DNA of 64,000 nt from Paraburkholderia ginsengiterrae (GCF_001645125.1 NZ_LXKA01000110.1:310001-374000), one strand, 5' to 3'; counted from the first letter of the stretch, positions 1 through 8,465 are shown. Notes: generated by a model not told the origin, from the letters alone. A program made the numbers and translations.

Positions 1-54
1 CCATGGCTCGTCTATCGCAGCCTCGCACTGGTGGCCGAGCGACGCGAAGCGTGA
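1..54 (+). CDS. C-terminal fragment of an unidentified protein
   Basis: An open frame runs from the window edge to a TGA at 52-54 and encodes only the last 17 residues, ending LALVAERREA. It is too short to assign a family. It lies 120 bp upstream of the ybdK-like gene in the same direction. The calling rests only on the open frame and GC-rich codon use, so it may be a chance frame. Confidence 0.4.
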   Translation, partial: PWLVYRSLALVAERREA

Positions 55-174
55 GCGCGCGTCAGGCAGCGCACCGCGTTGCTTGCTGGTTGATAGGCTT
101 TATCCGACTTACATCCGATTCAAAACCGGCCGGCCATGTGAGCCACACCCGGCCGGCCTGACTTAGGGGACGCC

Positions 175-1290
175 ATGTCACTCGAACCCTTCATCGATTC
201 GAAACCGTTCACCTTCGGTGTCGAACTCGAGATGCAGATCGTCAATACGCACGACTATGATCTGACCAAAGCCGGCTCGGATCTGCTGCGTCTCATCAAG
301 GACGAAAAAATCCCCGGCAACATCACGCCGGAAATTACCGAAAGCATGATCGAGTTGTCGACCGGCATCTGCACGACGCATGAACAGGCCGTCACCGACT
401 TGCGCAAGATTCGCGACACGCTGGTTTCGGCCGCGGACCATCTGAATGTTGGTTTGTGCGGCGGCGGAACGCATGCATTCCAGCAATGGAGCGAGCGGAA
501 GATTGTCGATACGCCGCGCTTTCAGTATTTGTCGGAGTTGTACGGCTATCTCGCCAAGCAGTTCACCGTATTCGGCCAGCACGTGCACATCGGCTGCCCG
601 GATCCGAACAGCGCGCTGTACCTGCTGCATTCCATGTCGCGCTTCATTCCGCACTTCATCGCGTTGACCGCCTCGTCGCCATTCGTGCAGGGTGTCGATA
701 CCGGTTTTCATTCGGCACGACTGAATTCCGTGTTCGCGTTCCCGCTGTCGGGCCGCGCGCCGTTTGTGCTGACGTGGGACAGCTTTGAGGAATATTTCTC
801 GAAGATGGTCCACACCGGTGTGGTCAACAGTATGAAAGACTTTTACTGGGACATCCGGCCAAAACCGGGCTTCGGCACGATAGAGGTTCGCGTAATGGAT
901 ACGCCCTTGTCGGTGGATCGCGCCGCGGCGATTGCCTGCTACATCCAGACGCTGGCGCGCCATCTGCTGCTCGACAAACCGATCTCGCCGCATGAAGACG
1001 ACTATCTCGTCTATACGTTCAACCGCTTCGAAGCATGCCGTTTCGGTCTTGCCGGCACCTGCATCAATCCGCAAACGGGCGAACGCAAGACGATTTCCGA
1101 AGACATCCTCGAAACGCTGGACCGGATCGCTCCGCACGCCGAAGCGTTGGGCTCGGGCAATGCGCTTGCAGAAATCGGCGCGATCGCGCGCGGGCAGGTC
1201 AATGATGCGACCTGGTTGCGCGGTGTGGTGGAACGGGAAAAGTCCTTGCACGAGGCCGTGCGGCAGCAATGTTTGCAGTGGCGAGCCTAG
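175..1290 (+). CDS. ybdK: YbdK-type carboxylate-amine ligase (glutamate-cysteine ligase family 2)
   Basis: The 371-residue protein matches the YbdK/GCS2 family of ATP-grasp-like glutamate-cysteine ligases in length and in its opening, [12 protein letters not shown] at about residues 12-24, where acidic residues usually bind metal-ATP. A QHVHIG motif near residue 135 and an IEVRVMD motif near 237 are further family landmarks. Members ligate an amino acid to glutamate in vitro with weak gamma-glutamylcysteine synthetase activity; the physiological product is not established, and it is not the main GshA. The protein should be cytoplasmic. The gene stands alone and is closed by an intrinsic terminator about 35 bp downstream. 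Confidence 0.88.
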   Translation: MSLEPFIDSKPFTFGVELEMQIVNTHDYDLTKAGSDLLRLIKDEKIPGNITPEITESMIELSTGICTTHEQAVTDLRKIRDTLVSAADHLNVGLCGGGTHAFQQWSERKIVDTPRFQYLSELYGYLAKQFTVFGQHVHIGCPDPNSALYLLHSMSRFIPHFIALTASSPFVQGVDTGFHSARLNSVFAFPLSGRAPFVLTWDSFEEYFSKMVHTGVVNSMKDFYWDIRPKPGFGTIEVRVMDTPLSVDRAAAIACYIQTLARHLLLDKPISPHEDDYLVYTFNRFEACRFGLAGTCINPQTGERKTISEDILETLDRIAPHAEALGSGNALAEIGAIARGQVNDATWLRGVVEREKSLHEAVRQQCLQWRA

Positions 1291-1324
1291 CCGGAGACAG
1301 GTTTGGTTACGTCAAATCGTAAGG

Positions 1325-1349
1325 AAACCCGCCGTGAGCGGGTTTTTTT
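1325..1349 (+). terminator. Intrinsic terminator after ybdK
   Basis: Eight-base arms AAACCCGC (1325-1332) and GCGGGTTT (1338-1345) enclose a five-base loop and run into seven T residues (1343-1349). It lies 35 bp past the ybdK-like stop codon. Confidence 0.85.
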
Positions 1350-1441
1350 ATAAAAATTATTTTTTCAGTTCGAGGCGCTTCAGGTTTTTATAAAGTTAAC
1401 GTATACAAACGTAGTAGTAGTTAACAAGCATTGCCGCGGCC

Positions 1442-1450
1442 TGTGGACAA
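1442..1450 (-). promoter_or_regulatory. DnaA-box-like nonamer TTGTCCACA
   Basis: TGTGGACAA on the plus strand reads TTGTCCACA on the minus strand, one base away from the strict consensus TTATNCACA. It faces the perfect box 160 bp downstream. Confidence 0.4.
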
Positions 1451-1611
1451 CTGAATAATTTCCTGTAAAGTCAATGCGCTGCGTAAACTATAAGTAGGCG
1501 GATCGAGGGTGCGTCGGCACCGGTATACGAGGACAACTCTGGCGAGGGCAAACGGGGCCTGGGCGCTTATCAAGAATCGACGCACATGCCATCCCTCGAG
1601 TTTTCCCATGG

Positions 1612-1620
1612 TTATCCACA
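1612..1620 (+). promoter_or_regulatory. Perfect DnaA box TTATCCACA
   Basis: The nonamer is identical to the high-affinity R1-type DnaA box. It lies 210 bp upstream of the MarR-like gene in a gene-free stretch. Function is not shown; DnaA boxes outside oriC can regulate nearby promoters or titrate DnaA. Confidence 0.5.
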
Positions 1621-1829
1621 GGTTACGATGAACAAGTTAGCTGTACGATTCGCTTCTCTCGCATAGAATGTCGTTTGCGCCGCTTTGGCTTGCAAGGCGG
1701 TAAATTTTTGAGATAGTAGAGAACGTCTTGTCCGCAGTTGGGCGAGGCCACCCCACACAAGCTACGGGCGCGGTCGGCGAGCGGTTCGCCGGCCTTGTAC
1801 GAAAGCTGTAAATAAACCAATCGAAGATT

Positions 1830-2468
1830 ATGAGCGAAGGCGTATACGGAGAACAGGCAACCGGGCGAGTGACTCACAGCCTGTTGCGATTGAGCACGGC
1901 AATGCGGAGCCAGGCTTGGGAATGGGCGGAAGGCGCCGGCCTGACACCGACTCAAGGCGAAATTCTGGTCTTGTTGATGCAACGTAAAGGCCCGATGCGT
2001 CTGGGCGAAATTGCCCGTGAAACGGCGTTGACCGCCGCGACCACCAGCGATGCGGTCAGCACGCTCGAAACCAAGGGGCTGGTCGAAAAGCGCCGCGCCC
2101 TCGACGACGGCCGCGCTCTCGCGGTCCGCCTGACGGCGCGTGGCCGCACGGCCGCCAAGCGCGCCGCGCAGTGGCCGGACTTCCTGGCCAAGGCGGTCGG
2201 CACGCTGCGTGACGACGAGCAAGCCGTGTTCTATCGCACGCTGCTCAAGACAGTCCATCAGCTGGAAGCGCAAGGCACGATTCCGCCGCACCGCATGTGC
2301 CTGAGCTGCACGCACTTCGAGCCGAGCAAGAACCCGAAGAAGGCGCCGCATCATTGCGCACTGCTCAAGATGAATATGTCGGACACGGATCTGCGCCTCG
2401 ATTGCTCGGTGTACGAAGCCGCCGACGTCGCCACCCAGAAGAAGACCTGGAAGATCTTCGCCGCATAA
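1830..2468 (+). CDS. MarR-family regulator with C-terminal cysteine cluster
   Basis: The first roughly 150 residues form a MarR winged helix: GLTPTQGEILVLLMQRKGPMRLGEIARE is the helix-turn-helix region and the segment with DDGRALAVRLTARG is the wing. The last 50 or so residues are unusual for the family: CLSC, then an HHC, then a further Cys in LRLDCSVYE, so four Cys and two His are available to bind a metal or sense oxidation. It would be a cytoplasmic DNA-binding dimer. Ligand and targets are unknown. No divergent gene shares its promoter. The start at 1830 has no strong ribosome binding site and could be internal. Confidence 0.82.
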   Translation: MSEGVYGEQATGRVTHSLLRLSTAMRSQAWEWAEGAGLTPTQGEILVLLMQRKGPMRLGEIARETALTAATTSDAVSTLETKGLVEKRRALDDGRALAVRLTARGRTAAKRAAQWPDFLAKAVGTLRDDEQAVFYRTLLKTVHQLEAQGTIPPHRMCLSCTHFEPSKNPKKAPHHCALLKMNMSDTDLRLDCSVYEAADVATQKKTWKIFAA

Positions 2469-2595
2469 GGCGCTGTCTTCCGGGACGATCCGCTACACTG
2501 CCTGTCCGGTTAGGGCGGACGGCACGGGCGGCCTGTCGGCCGCTTCGTGCCGCGTAGCGGCAAGTCTTTAGTTAACCTGAAGGTGGAACAGGCCG

Positions 2596-3309
2596 ATGAA
2601 TCGCGAAGTTCTGGCCATTCGCCACGTGCACTTCGAGGATCTGGGGAGTCTCGAGCGGGTGCTCGGCGAGCGCGGGCGTCCGGTCCGCTATCTCGACGTG
2701 GGCCTCGGCCGGATCGAGGCGCCAAACCCGGTATCGGCCTCGTTGATGGTAGTGCTCGGCGGGCCGATCAGCGCGACTGACGATGCGTTGTATCCCACGC
2801 TCGTGCCGCTGCTCTCCATGATCGAGAAGCGTATTGCGGCCGGTTTGCCGACACTCGGCATCTGCCTTGGCGCCCAGTTGATTGCGCGTGCGCTCGGCGC
2901 GCGCGTCTATCCCGCGGGGCAAACCGAAATCGGCTGGACACCGCTTACGCTCACCGATGCCGGCCGGGCTTCGCCGCTGCGTCATCTGGATGGTGCGCAC
3001 ACGTCCATGCTGCACTGGCACGGCGACACCTTCGATTTGCCTGACAACGCCACGCGTCTCGCGTCCACGCCGGCCTGCGAAAACCAGGTATTCGCCTGGG
3101 GCGGCCATGTGCTGGGCCTGCAATGCCATCCGGAGATTCGCACCGACCGGTTCGAACCCTGGTTGATCGGTAACGCCGGTGAGATTGCGGGTCACGGCAT
3201 CGACGCGCGTCAATTGCGCGCCGAGACGGCGCAGTTCGGCCCCGCGCTCGAAGCCGCCGCGTGCCGGATGTTCGGCGAATGGCTCGATCAGGTCGAAGCC
3301 AAACCCTGA
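2596..3309 (+). CDS. Class I glutamine amidotransferase (GMP-synthase-like, stand-alone)
   Basis: The 237-residue protein has the complete GATase1 fold signature. The nucleophile elbow GICLGAQL places Cys at residue 90, and the LGLQCHPEI motif near residue 177 supplies the His-x-Glu of the triad. Such stand-alone proteins release ammonia from glutamine or hydrolyse gamma-glutamyl conjugates; Pseudomonas PuuD-like and YfeJ-like proteins are relatives, and the true substrate cannot be read from sequence. It is cytoplasmic. It lies 127 bp after the MarR gene and 73 bp before the flavin oxidoreductase in the same orientation, so the three may be co-transcribed. Confidence 0.85.
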   Translation: MNREVLAIRHVHFEDLGSLERVLGERGRPVRYLDVGLGRIEAPNPVSASLMVVLGGPISATDDALYPTLVPLLSMIEKRIAAGLPTLGICLGAQLIARALGARVYPAGQTEIGWTPLTLTDAGRASPLRHLDGAHTSMLHWHGDTFDLPDNATRLASTPACENQVFAWGGHVLGLQCHPEIRTDRFEPWLIGNAGEIAGHGIDARQLRAETAQFGPALEAAACRMFGEWLDQVEAKP

Positions 3310-3382
3310 ACGGCCCTTGCCTGCAGTAAATCACGTGCGGTGCTATGCTCGATCGCTCTCGGGTTTCTACTGGGCGTAATCC

Positions 3383-4495
3383 ATGAGCGCGCTTTTTTCT
3401 CCGCTCACGCTGCGTGGCGTGACGCTTCCCAACCGTATCGTTGTGTCTCCGATGTGCCAGTATTCCGCCGAGCGTGGCGAGGCGACTGCGTGGCACATGA
3501 TCCACCTCGGCACGATGGCGTTATCCGGCGCCGGCATGCTGTGCATCGAGGCGACCTCGGTCGAGCCGGACGGGCGTATCACCCCGGGCGATCTCGGTCT
3601 GTGGGATGACGTCACAGAAGCCGCGCTCGTGCCGGTGCTGGCGGCAATCCGCAAACATTCGCGTATCAATGTCACGATGCAGTTGTCACATGCCGGGCGC
3701 AAGGCGTCGAGCCACGTGCCTTGGGAGGGCGGTCAGCTGATTCCGGTGTCGCAGGGTGGGTGGCTGCCGCATGCGCCCTCAGCGCTGCCGCACAAGGCCG
3801 GTGAAGAGCCGCCGCTGGCGCTCGACACGCCCGCCCTCAACCGGATTCGCGAAGCGTTCGCGGCCTCCGCGCGCCGCGCCGCGCGTCTTGGTATCGACGC
3901 ATTGGAATTGCATGCGGCACACGGCTACCTGCTGCATCAATTTCTTTCGCCGCTCGCCAACCAGCGCGACGACGACTTTGGCGGTTCGCGCGAGAATCGC
4001 ATGCGCTTCCCGCTGGAAATCTTCGACATCGTGCGAGCTGCGTTCCCTGCCGACAAACCGGTCGGCGTGCGCGTCTCGGCAACCGATTGGGTGGAAGGCG
4101 GCTGGACGCTCGAAGACACCATCGCCTTCGCACACGAATTGAAAAAACGCGGCTGCGACTGGATCGACGTGTCGTCAGGTGGTGTTTCGCCGTTGCAGAA
4201 GATTCCGCTTGAACCGGGTTACCAGATTCCGTTCGCAAAAGCGGTGAAGGCCGCGACGGGCCTGACCACGATCGGCGTGGGCCTGATTACCGACCCGTTC
4301 CACGCTGAGCAACTGATCGAAGCCGGCGACGCCGATCTGATCGCCTTGGCCCGCGCATTGCTGTACAACCCGCGCTGGCCGTGGCACGCGGCAGCGCAGC
4401 TTGGCGCGACGGTCGAAGCGCCGCCGCAGTACTGGCGCTCGCAGCCGCGCGACCAGAAAGCGCTGTTCGGCGACATTTCGTTCGGACAACGGTGA
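3383..4495 (+). CDS. NADH:flavin oxidoreductase of the old yellow enzyme family (YqjM/XenA class)
   Basis: The 370-residue TIM-barrel protein begins LFSPLTLRGVTLPNRIVVSPMCQY. The Cys at residue 25 is the redox-tuning cysteine of the thermophilic-like or YqjM/XenA class. SHAGRKAS and ELHAAHGYLLHQFLSP carry FMN and substrate-binding residues, and ALARALLYNPRWPW near the end binds the flavin phosphate. The enzymes use NAD(P)H to reduce activated C=C bonds of enones, nitro compounds or maleimides. It is cytoplasmic and needs FMN. A MarR regulator lies two genes upstream; regulation of OYE genes by such repressors is common, but here it is only inferred from position. Confidence 0.92.
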   Translation: MSALFSPLTLRGVTLPNRIVVSPMCQYSAERGEATAWHMIHLGTMALSGAGMLCIEATSVEPDGRITPGDLGLWDDVTEAALVPVLAAIRKHSRINVTMQLSHAGRKASSHVPWEGGQLIPVSQGGWLPHAPSALPHKAGEEPPLALDTPALNRIREAFAASARRAARLGIDALELHAAHGYLLHQFLSPLANQRDDDFGGSRENRMRFPLEIFDIVRAAFPADKPVGVRVSATDWVEGGWTLEDTIAFAHELKKRGCDWIDVSSGGVSPLQKIPLEPGYQIPFAKAVKAATGLTTIGVGLITDPFHAEQLIEAGDADLIALARALLYNPRWPWHAAAQLGATVEAPPQYWRSQPRDQKALFGDISFGQR

Positions 4496-4596
4496 AACCG
4501 GCAATACGCGTTGCACGTTCACATCTTTTAGACGGTTGAAGGATGCCGTCTTGAGCGTGTAGGATGCCGGTTGTGGCGCATGAGCGTCGCAGTTCG

Positions 4597-4621
4597 ACGC
4601 GGCGCTCGCAAGGCGCCGCGT
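4597..4621 (+). repeat. GC-rich inverted repeat between the OYE gene and the SET gene
   Basis: Perfect nine-base arms ACGCGGCGC (4597-4605) and GCGCCGCGT (4613-4621) enclose seven bases. A weaker hairpin with AGACGG and CCGTCT arms sits upstream at about 4530-4551. Neither has a long T tract, so this is either a Rho-type 3-prime end of the OYE transcript or leader structure of the SET gene. The rest of the 219-bp gap shows nothing else. Confidence 0.45.
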
Positions 4622-4714
4622 TTGCTATTCGCGTCGGAAAAAGCAGCGCGTCAGACGCGGGCATTTCCGGTGGCTGCCGGACTTCACCCCCAGTTCTTCA
4701 CAAGGATTCATTCA

Positions 4715-5236
4715 ATGAGTTCACGCAGGATCGCCGTGCGCCGTTCGGGTGTGCACGGTAAAGGCGTGTTTGCCCTCGAACCGATTGGTGCGGGCGAGCG
4801 CCTGATCGAATACAAGGGCGAGCGGATCTCTTGGAAAGAAGCGTTGCGCCGGCATCCGCATAATCCGGCTGAACCGAATCACACGTTCTATTTCGCGCTC
4901 GATAGCGGCAAGGTCATCGACGGTAAAGTAGACGGCAACAGCGCGCGCTGGATCAACCATTCGTGCGCGCCGAACTGCGAAGCCGAGGAAATCGACGGTC
5001 ACGTGTACGTGCACGCGTTGCGCGATATTGCTGAAGGCGAGGAGCTCTTTTACGACTACGGTCTCGTGATCGACGCGCGTCAGACCAAGAAGCTCAAGAA
5101 GGAATATGAATGCCGTTGCGGCGCGCGCAAGTGCCGCGGCACGATGCTGGCGCCGCCGGAAAAAGAGAAAGGCGAGGACAAGTCCGGAAAGTCAGCGAAG
5201 AGCAAATCGTCGGCGAAGAAAACGAAGAAGAAGTGA
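4715..5236 (+). CDS. SET-domain protein (putative lysine methyltransferase) with lysine-rich tail
   Basis: I start it at ATG 4715, eight bases after AAGGA, giving 173 residues; an earlier in-frame ATG at 4571 would add 48 unrelated residues. Residues 5-120 are a SET domain: HGKGVFA (14-20) starts the S-adenosylmethionine site, NHSCAPNC (81-88) and ELFYDYG (110-116) are the pseudoknot motifs including the catalytic Tyr. CRCGARKC (133-140) is a post-SET-like zinc motif with the Cys in NHSC. Residues 149-173 are almost only Lys, Ser and Ala, resembling a histone H1 tail. Bacterial SET proteins methylate lysines of DNA-binding or other proteins, including host histones for some secreted ones; the substrate here is unknown. 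Confidence 0.88.
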   Translation: MSSRRIAVRRSGVHGKGVFALEPIGAGERLIEYKGERISWKEALRRHPHNPAEPNHTFYFALDSGKVIDGKVDGNSARWINHSCAPNCEAEEIDGHVYVHALRDIAEGEELFYDYGLVIDARQTKKLKKEYECRCGARKCRGTMLAPPEKEKGEDKSGKSAKSKSSAKKTKKK

Positions 5237-5303
5237 TACGCGGGCTGCCTGAAGCGCTCACGTCAGCGAACGCCAGGCAGTCTGTCGAGCATCAACCGTA
5301 TTG

Positions 5304-6812
5304 TCATAAATCCATCGGCGCCGAGTGCGCCGATTTTTTTGCCGGCCGCCGTGGTTCGGGTTCGGCGTCGCTGCGCTCGCTGTCGCTGATCGGCACGAGC
5401 GGAATGCGTACGATAAAACGTGCGCCGCCTTCCGGGGCGTCTTCGTAGTGCACGCTGCCGTGATGCAGCACCATGATGTCGTGCACGATCGCGAGACCAA
5501 GACCCGCGCCGCTATCCACGCCGGCTTCGCTCTGACCGTCGCCGCGGAAGAACCGCTTGAAGAGATCCGCCTGCTGATTGGGCGGCACGCCCGGCCCGTT
5601 GTCTTCGACGATGATCTCCGCCATGCGCTGATCGTCGAGCACCGTTTGCGAAACCGTCACGGTGATGCGGGCGCCGTCGAAGCGCGCGGGCGGCACATAT
5701 TTGAGCGCGTTATCCAGCAGATTGGCGATCACCTCGTGCAGCAGCACGGGGTTGCCGCGCGCCATCAGCGGATCGTCATTGGCGGGGTCGTCGAGACGCT
5801 GGAAGCCAAGGTCGACGTGGCTCGCCAACGCGCGCGGAACCCATTCGGCGCCGGTATCGAAGGCAAGCGCCGCCATGTCCACATTGACGAAGCGGGCCGC
5901 CTGCTCACCCGGCTCGGCGCGCGCCAGCGAGAGCAATTGATTCGACAGCCGCACCGCGCGGTCGGCCGCGGCGCGCAATTCGCGCACGGCCGCGAGCGTT
6001 TGCTGCGGGTCGCGCGCGACAGCTGCCTGTTCGGCGTGCAACTTGACGGCGGTAAGCGGCGTGCGCAGTTGATGCGCGGCGTCGGCGATGAATTTGCGCT
6101 GGCCTTCGAGCGCGGTTTTCAGGCGGCCGAGCAGCGCGTTCACTGCGCCGGTCAGTGGCCGGATTTCGACCGGCACATAGGTTTCGTCGACCGGTTCGAG
6201 CGAGGTGTGGGTTTGCCGGTTCAATGAATCCGCGAGATCGGTCAGCGGATTGAGCTGCTGATTGACGACACGCCACACGATGACCCAGCCCGCCAGCAGC
6301 AGCAATAGGAGCGGCATCATGATCGCGACCAGAAACTCGGCGGCGATGCGAAAGCGGTGATGCACCGGCTGGCCGACTTCCACCAGGATCGGATTGCCGA
6401 GCGGTTGGTCGACGCGCACCTGCGCCACGCGCACCGTCACGCCCTGGTGCTCCGTTTCGAACACGTACGCGTAGTGCATGCGTCGCACGCTCGTGCCTTG
6501 CAGCGGCAGGTTGTGGTCGCCGGCAATTTCGGTTTCACCGTTGCTGATGCGGTAGACAAGGTGTTCGACCGGGTCCGAAAACATGGCCTGCGCGAGTGGC
6601 GGGACGGTGATCCGCGCATCGGGGCCGGCAATCTGGATCTGCTTGGAGATCGCAGTGGCGAGATCGACGAGGGAGCGGTCGACAACGTGCTGCGTGTACT
6701 GCCACGCCAGCCAGTAAGCGATCAGGCCGCTCATGAGCGCGAGCAGCGAAAGGGGGGCAGCGAGGCGCCGCAGCAGCGTGCGGCGCAGACTATTGGCGGC
6801 CGGCTGGGGCAT
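5304..6812 (-). CDS. TctE-like sensor histidine kinase
   Basis: Started at ATG 6812 (502 residues), because the extra 26 residues from an upstream ATG at 6890 precede a normal inner-membrane start. A first membrane helix lies at about 18-37, a periplasmic region (2CSK_N-like sensor) to about 158, a second helix at about 160-182 and a HAMP linker to about 235. FIADAAHQLRTPL holds the phospho-acceptor His247. The N, G1 and G2 boxes of the ATPase follow (NLLDNALKY, EDNGPGVPP, GAGLGLAIVHDI). It would phosphorylate the OmpR-type regulator encoded immediately upstream. The TctE family senses tri- or other carboxylates, but no transporter is adjacent, so the signal is unknown. Its last residues overlap the neighbour's terminator. 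Confidence 0.9.
   Translation of the reverse strand: MPQPAANSLRRTLLRRLAAPLSLLALMSGLIAYWLAWQYTQHVVDRSLVDLATAISKQIQIAGPDARITVPPLAQAMFSDPVEHLVYRISNGETEIAGDHNLPLQGTSVRRMHYAYVFETEHQGVTVRVAQVRVDQPLGNPILVEVGQPVHHRFRIAAEFLVAIMMPLLLLLLAGWVIVWRVVNQQLNPLTDLADSLNRQTHTSLEPVDETYVPVEIRPLTGAVNALLGRLKTALEGQRKFIADAAHQLRTPLTAVKLHAEQAAVARDPQQTLAAVRELRAAADRAVRLSNQLLSLARAEPGEQAARFVNVDMAALAFDTGAEWVPRALASHVDLGFQRLDDPANDDPLMARGNPVLLHEVIANLLDNALKYVPPARFDGARITVTVSQTVLDDQRMAEIIVEDNGPGVPPNQQADLFKRFFRGDGQSEAGVDSGAGLGLAIVHDIMVLHHGSVHYEDAPEGGARFIVRIPLVPISDSERSDAEPEPRRPAKKSAHSAPMDL
5314..5340 (+). terminator. Intrinsic terminator of the SET gene, inside the end of the convergent kinase gene
   Basis: ATCGGCGC (5314-5321) and GCGCCGAT (5327-5334) form an eight-base stem with loop CGAGT, followed by seven T residues to 5340. 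It overlaps the last codons of the convergent histidine kinase, where the T tract is read as Lys codons on the other strand. Confidence 0.8.
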
Positions 6813-6920
6813 GATCGGACGTGTGGGAAAGTGGCAAATACCAGGCGCTTCGCACCTCGATATGTCGCCGGCTGCCGGCGAACGGCGCACCGGGTGCTCG
6901 GCGCCGGCCCGGCACCGTCA

Positions 6921-6942
6921 GGCCGCAAAGGAGCTTGCGGCC
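6921..6942 (-). repeat. Inverted repeat between response regulator and kinase genes
   Basis: Perfect eight-base arms GGCCGCAA (6921-6928) and TTGCGGCC (6935-6942) enclose six bases, in the 140-bp spacer between the two operon genes. There is no T tract on the minus strand, so it is more likely an mRNA stabilising or attenuating hairpin than a full terminator. Confidence 0.45.
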
Positions 6943-6952
6943 TTCACGGCGA

Positions 6953-7639
6953 TTATGCGGCCTGGCGGATTTCCTGCAACAGGTAACCGAAGCCGCGCAC
7001 CGTGACGATTTCGACACGGCAGTTCTCGAGCTTTTTGCGTACCCGGTGCACGTAGACCTCGATCGCGGTGTCGCCGAGATCGCCGCCGAAATGCGTCAGA
7101 TGATCTTGCAGTTGCGCCTTGCTGACCACACGGCCATGGCGCAGCAGCAGCATCTCGAGTACCGCGAATTCGCGCGGCGACAGTTCGAGCGGCTTGTCGT
7201 CGTTGAAAATGCGGCGATCGACACCCGACAGGCGTACGCCACCCAGCGACACTTCCGGACGCGGCATATCGCCGTGCGGGCCGCTGCGGCGCATCACCGC
7301 ACGGATGCGAGCTTCCAGTTCGGTGGGTTCGAACGGCTTCAGCATATAGTCGTCGGCGCCGGAATTCAGGCCTTGCACGCGGTCGTTCAGCTCGTCGCGC
7401 GCGGTGAGGATGATCACGGGTGTGTGGCGATTGCTCTGACGGAAGCGCGAGAGCAGCGTCATGCCGTCGATGCCGGGCAGGCCCAGATCGAGGATCACCA
7501 GCTCGTGGCGGTTTTGCGTGAGGGCCTGTTCGGCAAAAATGCCGTCGTGGACCATGTCGACAGTGAAGCCGGCTTGTTCGAGACTGCTTTGGATGCCGCG
7601 TGCGATGGGGCGGTCATCTTCGATCAGAAGGAGTCGCAT
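6953..7639 (-). CDS. OmpR/PhoB-family response regulator (TctD/QseB-like)
   Basis: The 228-residue protein has a receiver domain at 1-115 with acidic pocket residues in LLIEDD, phospho-acceptor Asp51 in VILDLGLPG, Thr in IILTARD and Lys in YMLKPF. A winged-helix transactivation domain fills about 130-222, with the recognition helix in DTAIEVYVHRVRKKL. The start ATG at 7639 gives the standard MRLLLIEDD opening. It is the first gene of a two-gene operon with the sensor kinase. Target promoters cannot be read from the sequence, though autoregulation of this operon is usual. Confidence 0.93.
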   Translation of the reverse strand: MRLLLIEDDRPIARGIQSSLEQAGFTVDMVHDGIFAEQALTQNRHELVILDLGLPGIDGMTLLSRFRQSNRHTPVIILTARDELNDRVQGLNSGADDYMLKPFEPTELEARIRAVMRRSGPHGDMPRPEVSLGGVRLSGVDRRIFNDDKPLELSPREFAVLEMLLLRHGRVVSKAQLQDHLTHFGGDLGDTAIEVYVHRVRKKLENCRVEIVTVRGFGYLLQEIRQAA

Positions 7640-7729
7640 GGATTTCGCTCAAGTACAATGGGTTAGGCGTTTGGGCAAGCGGTTCGCCGGGGCGCCTGCT
7701 GCACAGGCATAGAGAGCGATCACGAAGTC

Positions 7730-7954
7730 ATGTCCGAGATAAGCATTCACGAACTGGAAGCCGCAATCAACTTCTGGCGCGCCCGCTCACCTTCGAGCGG
7801 CGACGAACTCGTTCTGTGCAAGGAGGCAAGCGCGCTCTCCAAGCCGTATGCGCTGATGATTGTACAGCGTCAGCACACGCTATCGCCGGATCGATTAGAT
7901 GGGATTGCCCGGCAAGCGTGGGATTCTTACGTGTACCTTAAGAATACCCTGTAG
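7730..7954 (+). CDS. Small conserved protein, DUF3717-like
   Basis: The 74-residue protein has ISIHELEAAINFWR at the start and a helical C-terminus DRLDGIARQAWDSYVYLKNTL. This pattern is what I recall of the DUF3717 family of Burkholderiaceae; the assignment is from memory, not from a search. It has no signal peptide or membrane helix and is probably cytoplasmic. It is encoded alone, divergent from the response regulator across a 90-bp gap. Function is unknown. Confidence 0.72.
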   Translation: MSEISIHELEAAINFWRARSPSSGDELVLCKEASALSKPYALMIVQRQHTLSPDRLDGIARQAWDSYVYLKNTL

Positions 7955-8059
7955 AACTGAAGGTTTGGGCTAGGGATTACCTGCAATGCCCTTTCATTAC
8001 CGACAAATAGTTCAGTGCGCAACGCATGCGCACGCGTGAAGCATCCCAAATCGTTTGTA

Positions 8060-8350
8060 TTACGCGGTAATACTGTCTATAAACCTGGCGAGTTTGATGT
8101 CGCGTTCGGTCAGGCCACCGGCCTCGTGCGTAGAGAGCGTGATCTCCACCTTGTTGTACACGTTGAACCACTCCGGGTGGTGATCCATTTCCTGCGCCTT
8201 GATGGCGACCCGGGTCATGAAGCCGAACGCTTCGTTGAAGTCAGCGAACTTGAACTGGCGCTGGATTGCGTCCCGGCCGGCCGCGGCTTGCCAGCCTTGC
8301 AATTCTGCGATCTGCGTGGCGCGCTCTTCGGAAGTCAGTTTGTGAATCAT
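8060..8350 (-). CDS. phhB: Pterin-4a-carbinolamine dehydratase
   Basis: Started at ATG 8350 with GAGGT upstream, giving 96 residues, the usual length; a longer frame adds 17 residues without support. The core [30 protein letters not shown] carries the active-site His pair and the HPEW motif. The enzyme dehydrates 4a-hydroxytetrahydrobiopterin made by phenylalanine hydroxylase, regenerating the cofactor. It is cytoplasmic. It lies 115 bp downstream of phhA in the same direction, so the two probably form an operon for phenylalanine to tyrosine conversion. Confidence 0.93.
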   Translation of the reverse strand: MIHKLTSEERATQIAELQGWQAAAGRDAIQRQFKFADFNEAFGFMTRVAIKAQEMDHHPEWFNVYNKVEITLSTHEAGGLTERDIKLARFIDSITA

Positions 8351-8465
8351 GGTGCTACCTCGTTGATCTGAACGCGCACACCGGCGGGCGTGCGCATCCA
8401 CTATTTTTTCACGGATGCCTTCGGTCCGCTGGCGGCCCGATCGGCGCTGCCGTTCAGGTTCGCGC

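Larger units (their letters stand above)
1350..1829. other. Gene-free 480 bp, relatively AT-rich, with two DnaA-box-like sites
   Basis: No convincing coding frame was found between the terminator and the MarR-like gene. The stretch is AT-richer than its surroundings at the left end, contains two GTTAAC hexamers around 1395-1425, and holds the two DnaA-box-like nonamers listed separately. The right part presumably carries the promoter for the regulator, but no clear -35/-10 pair stands out. Confidence 0.6.
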
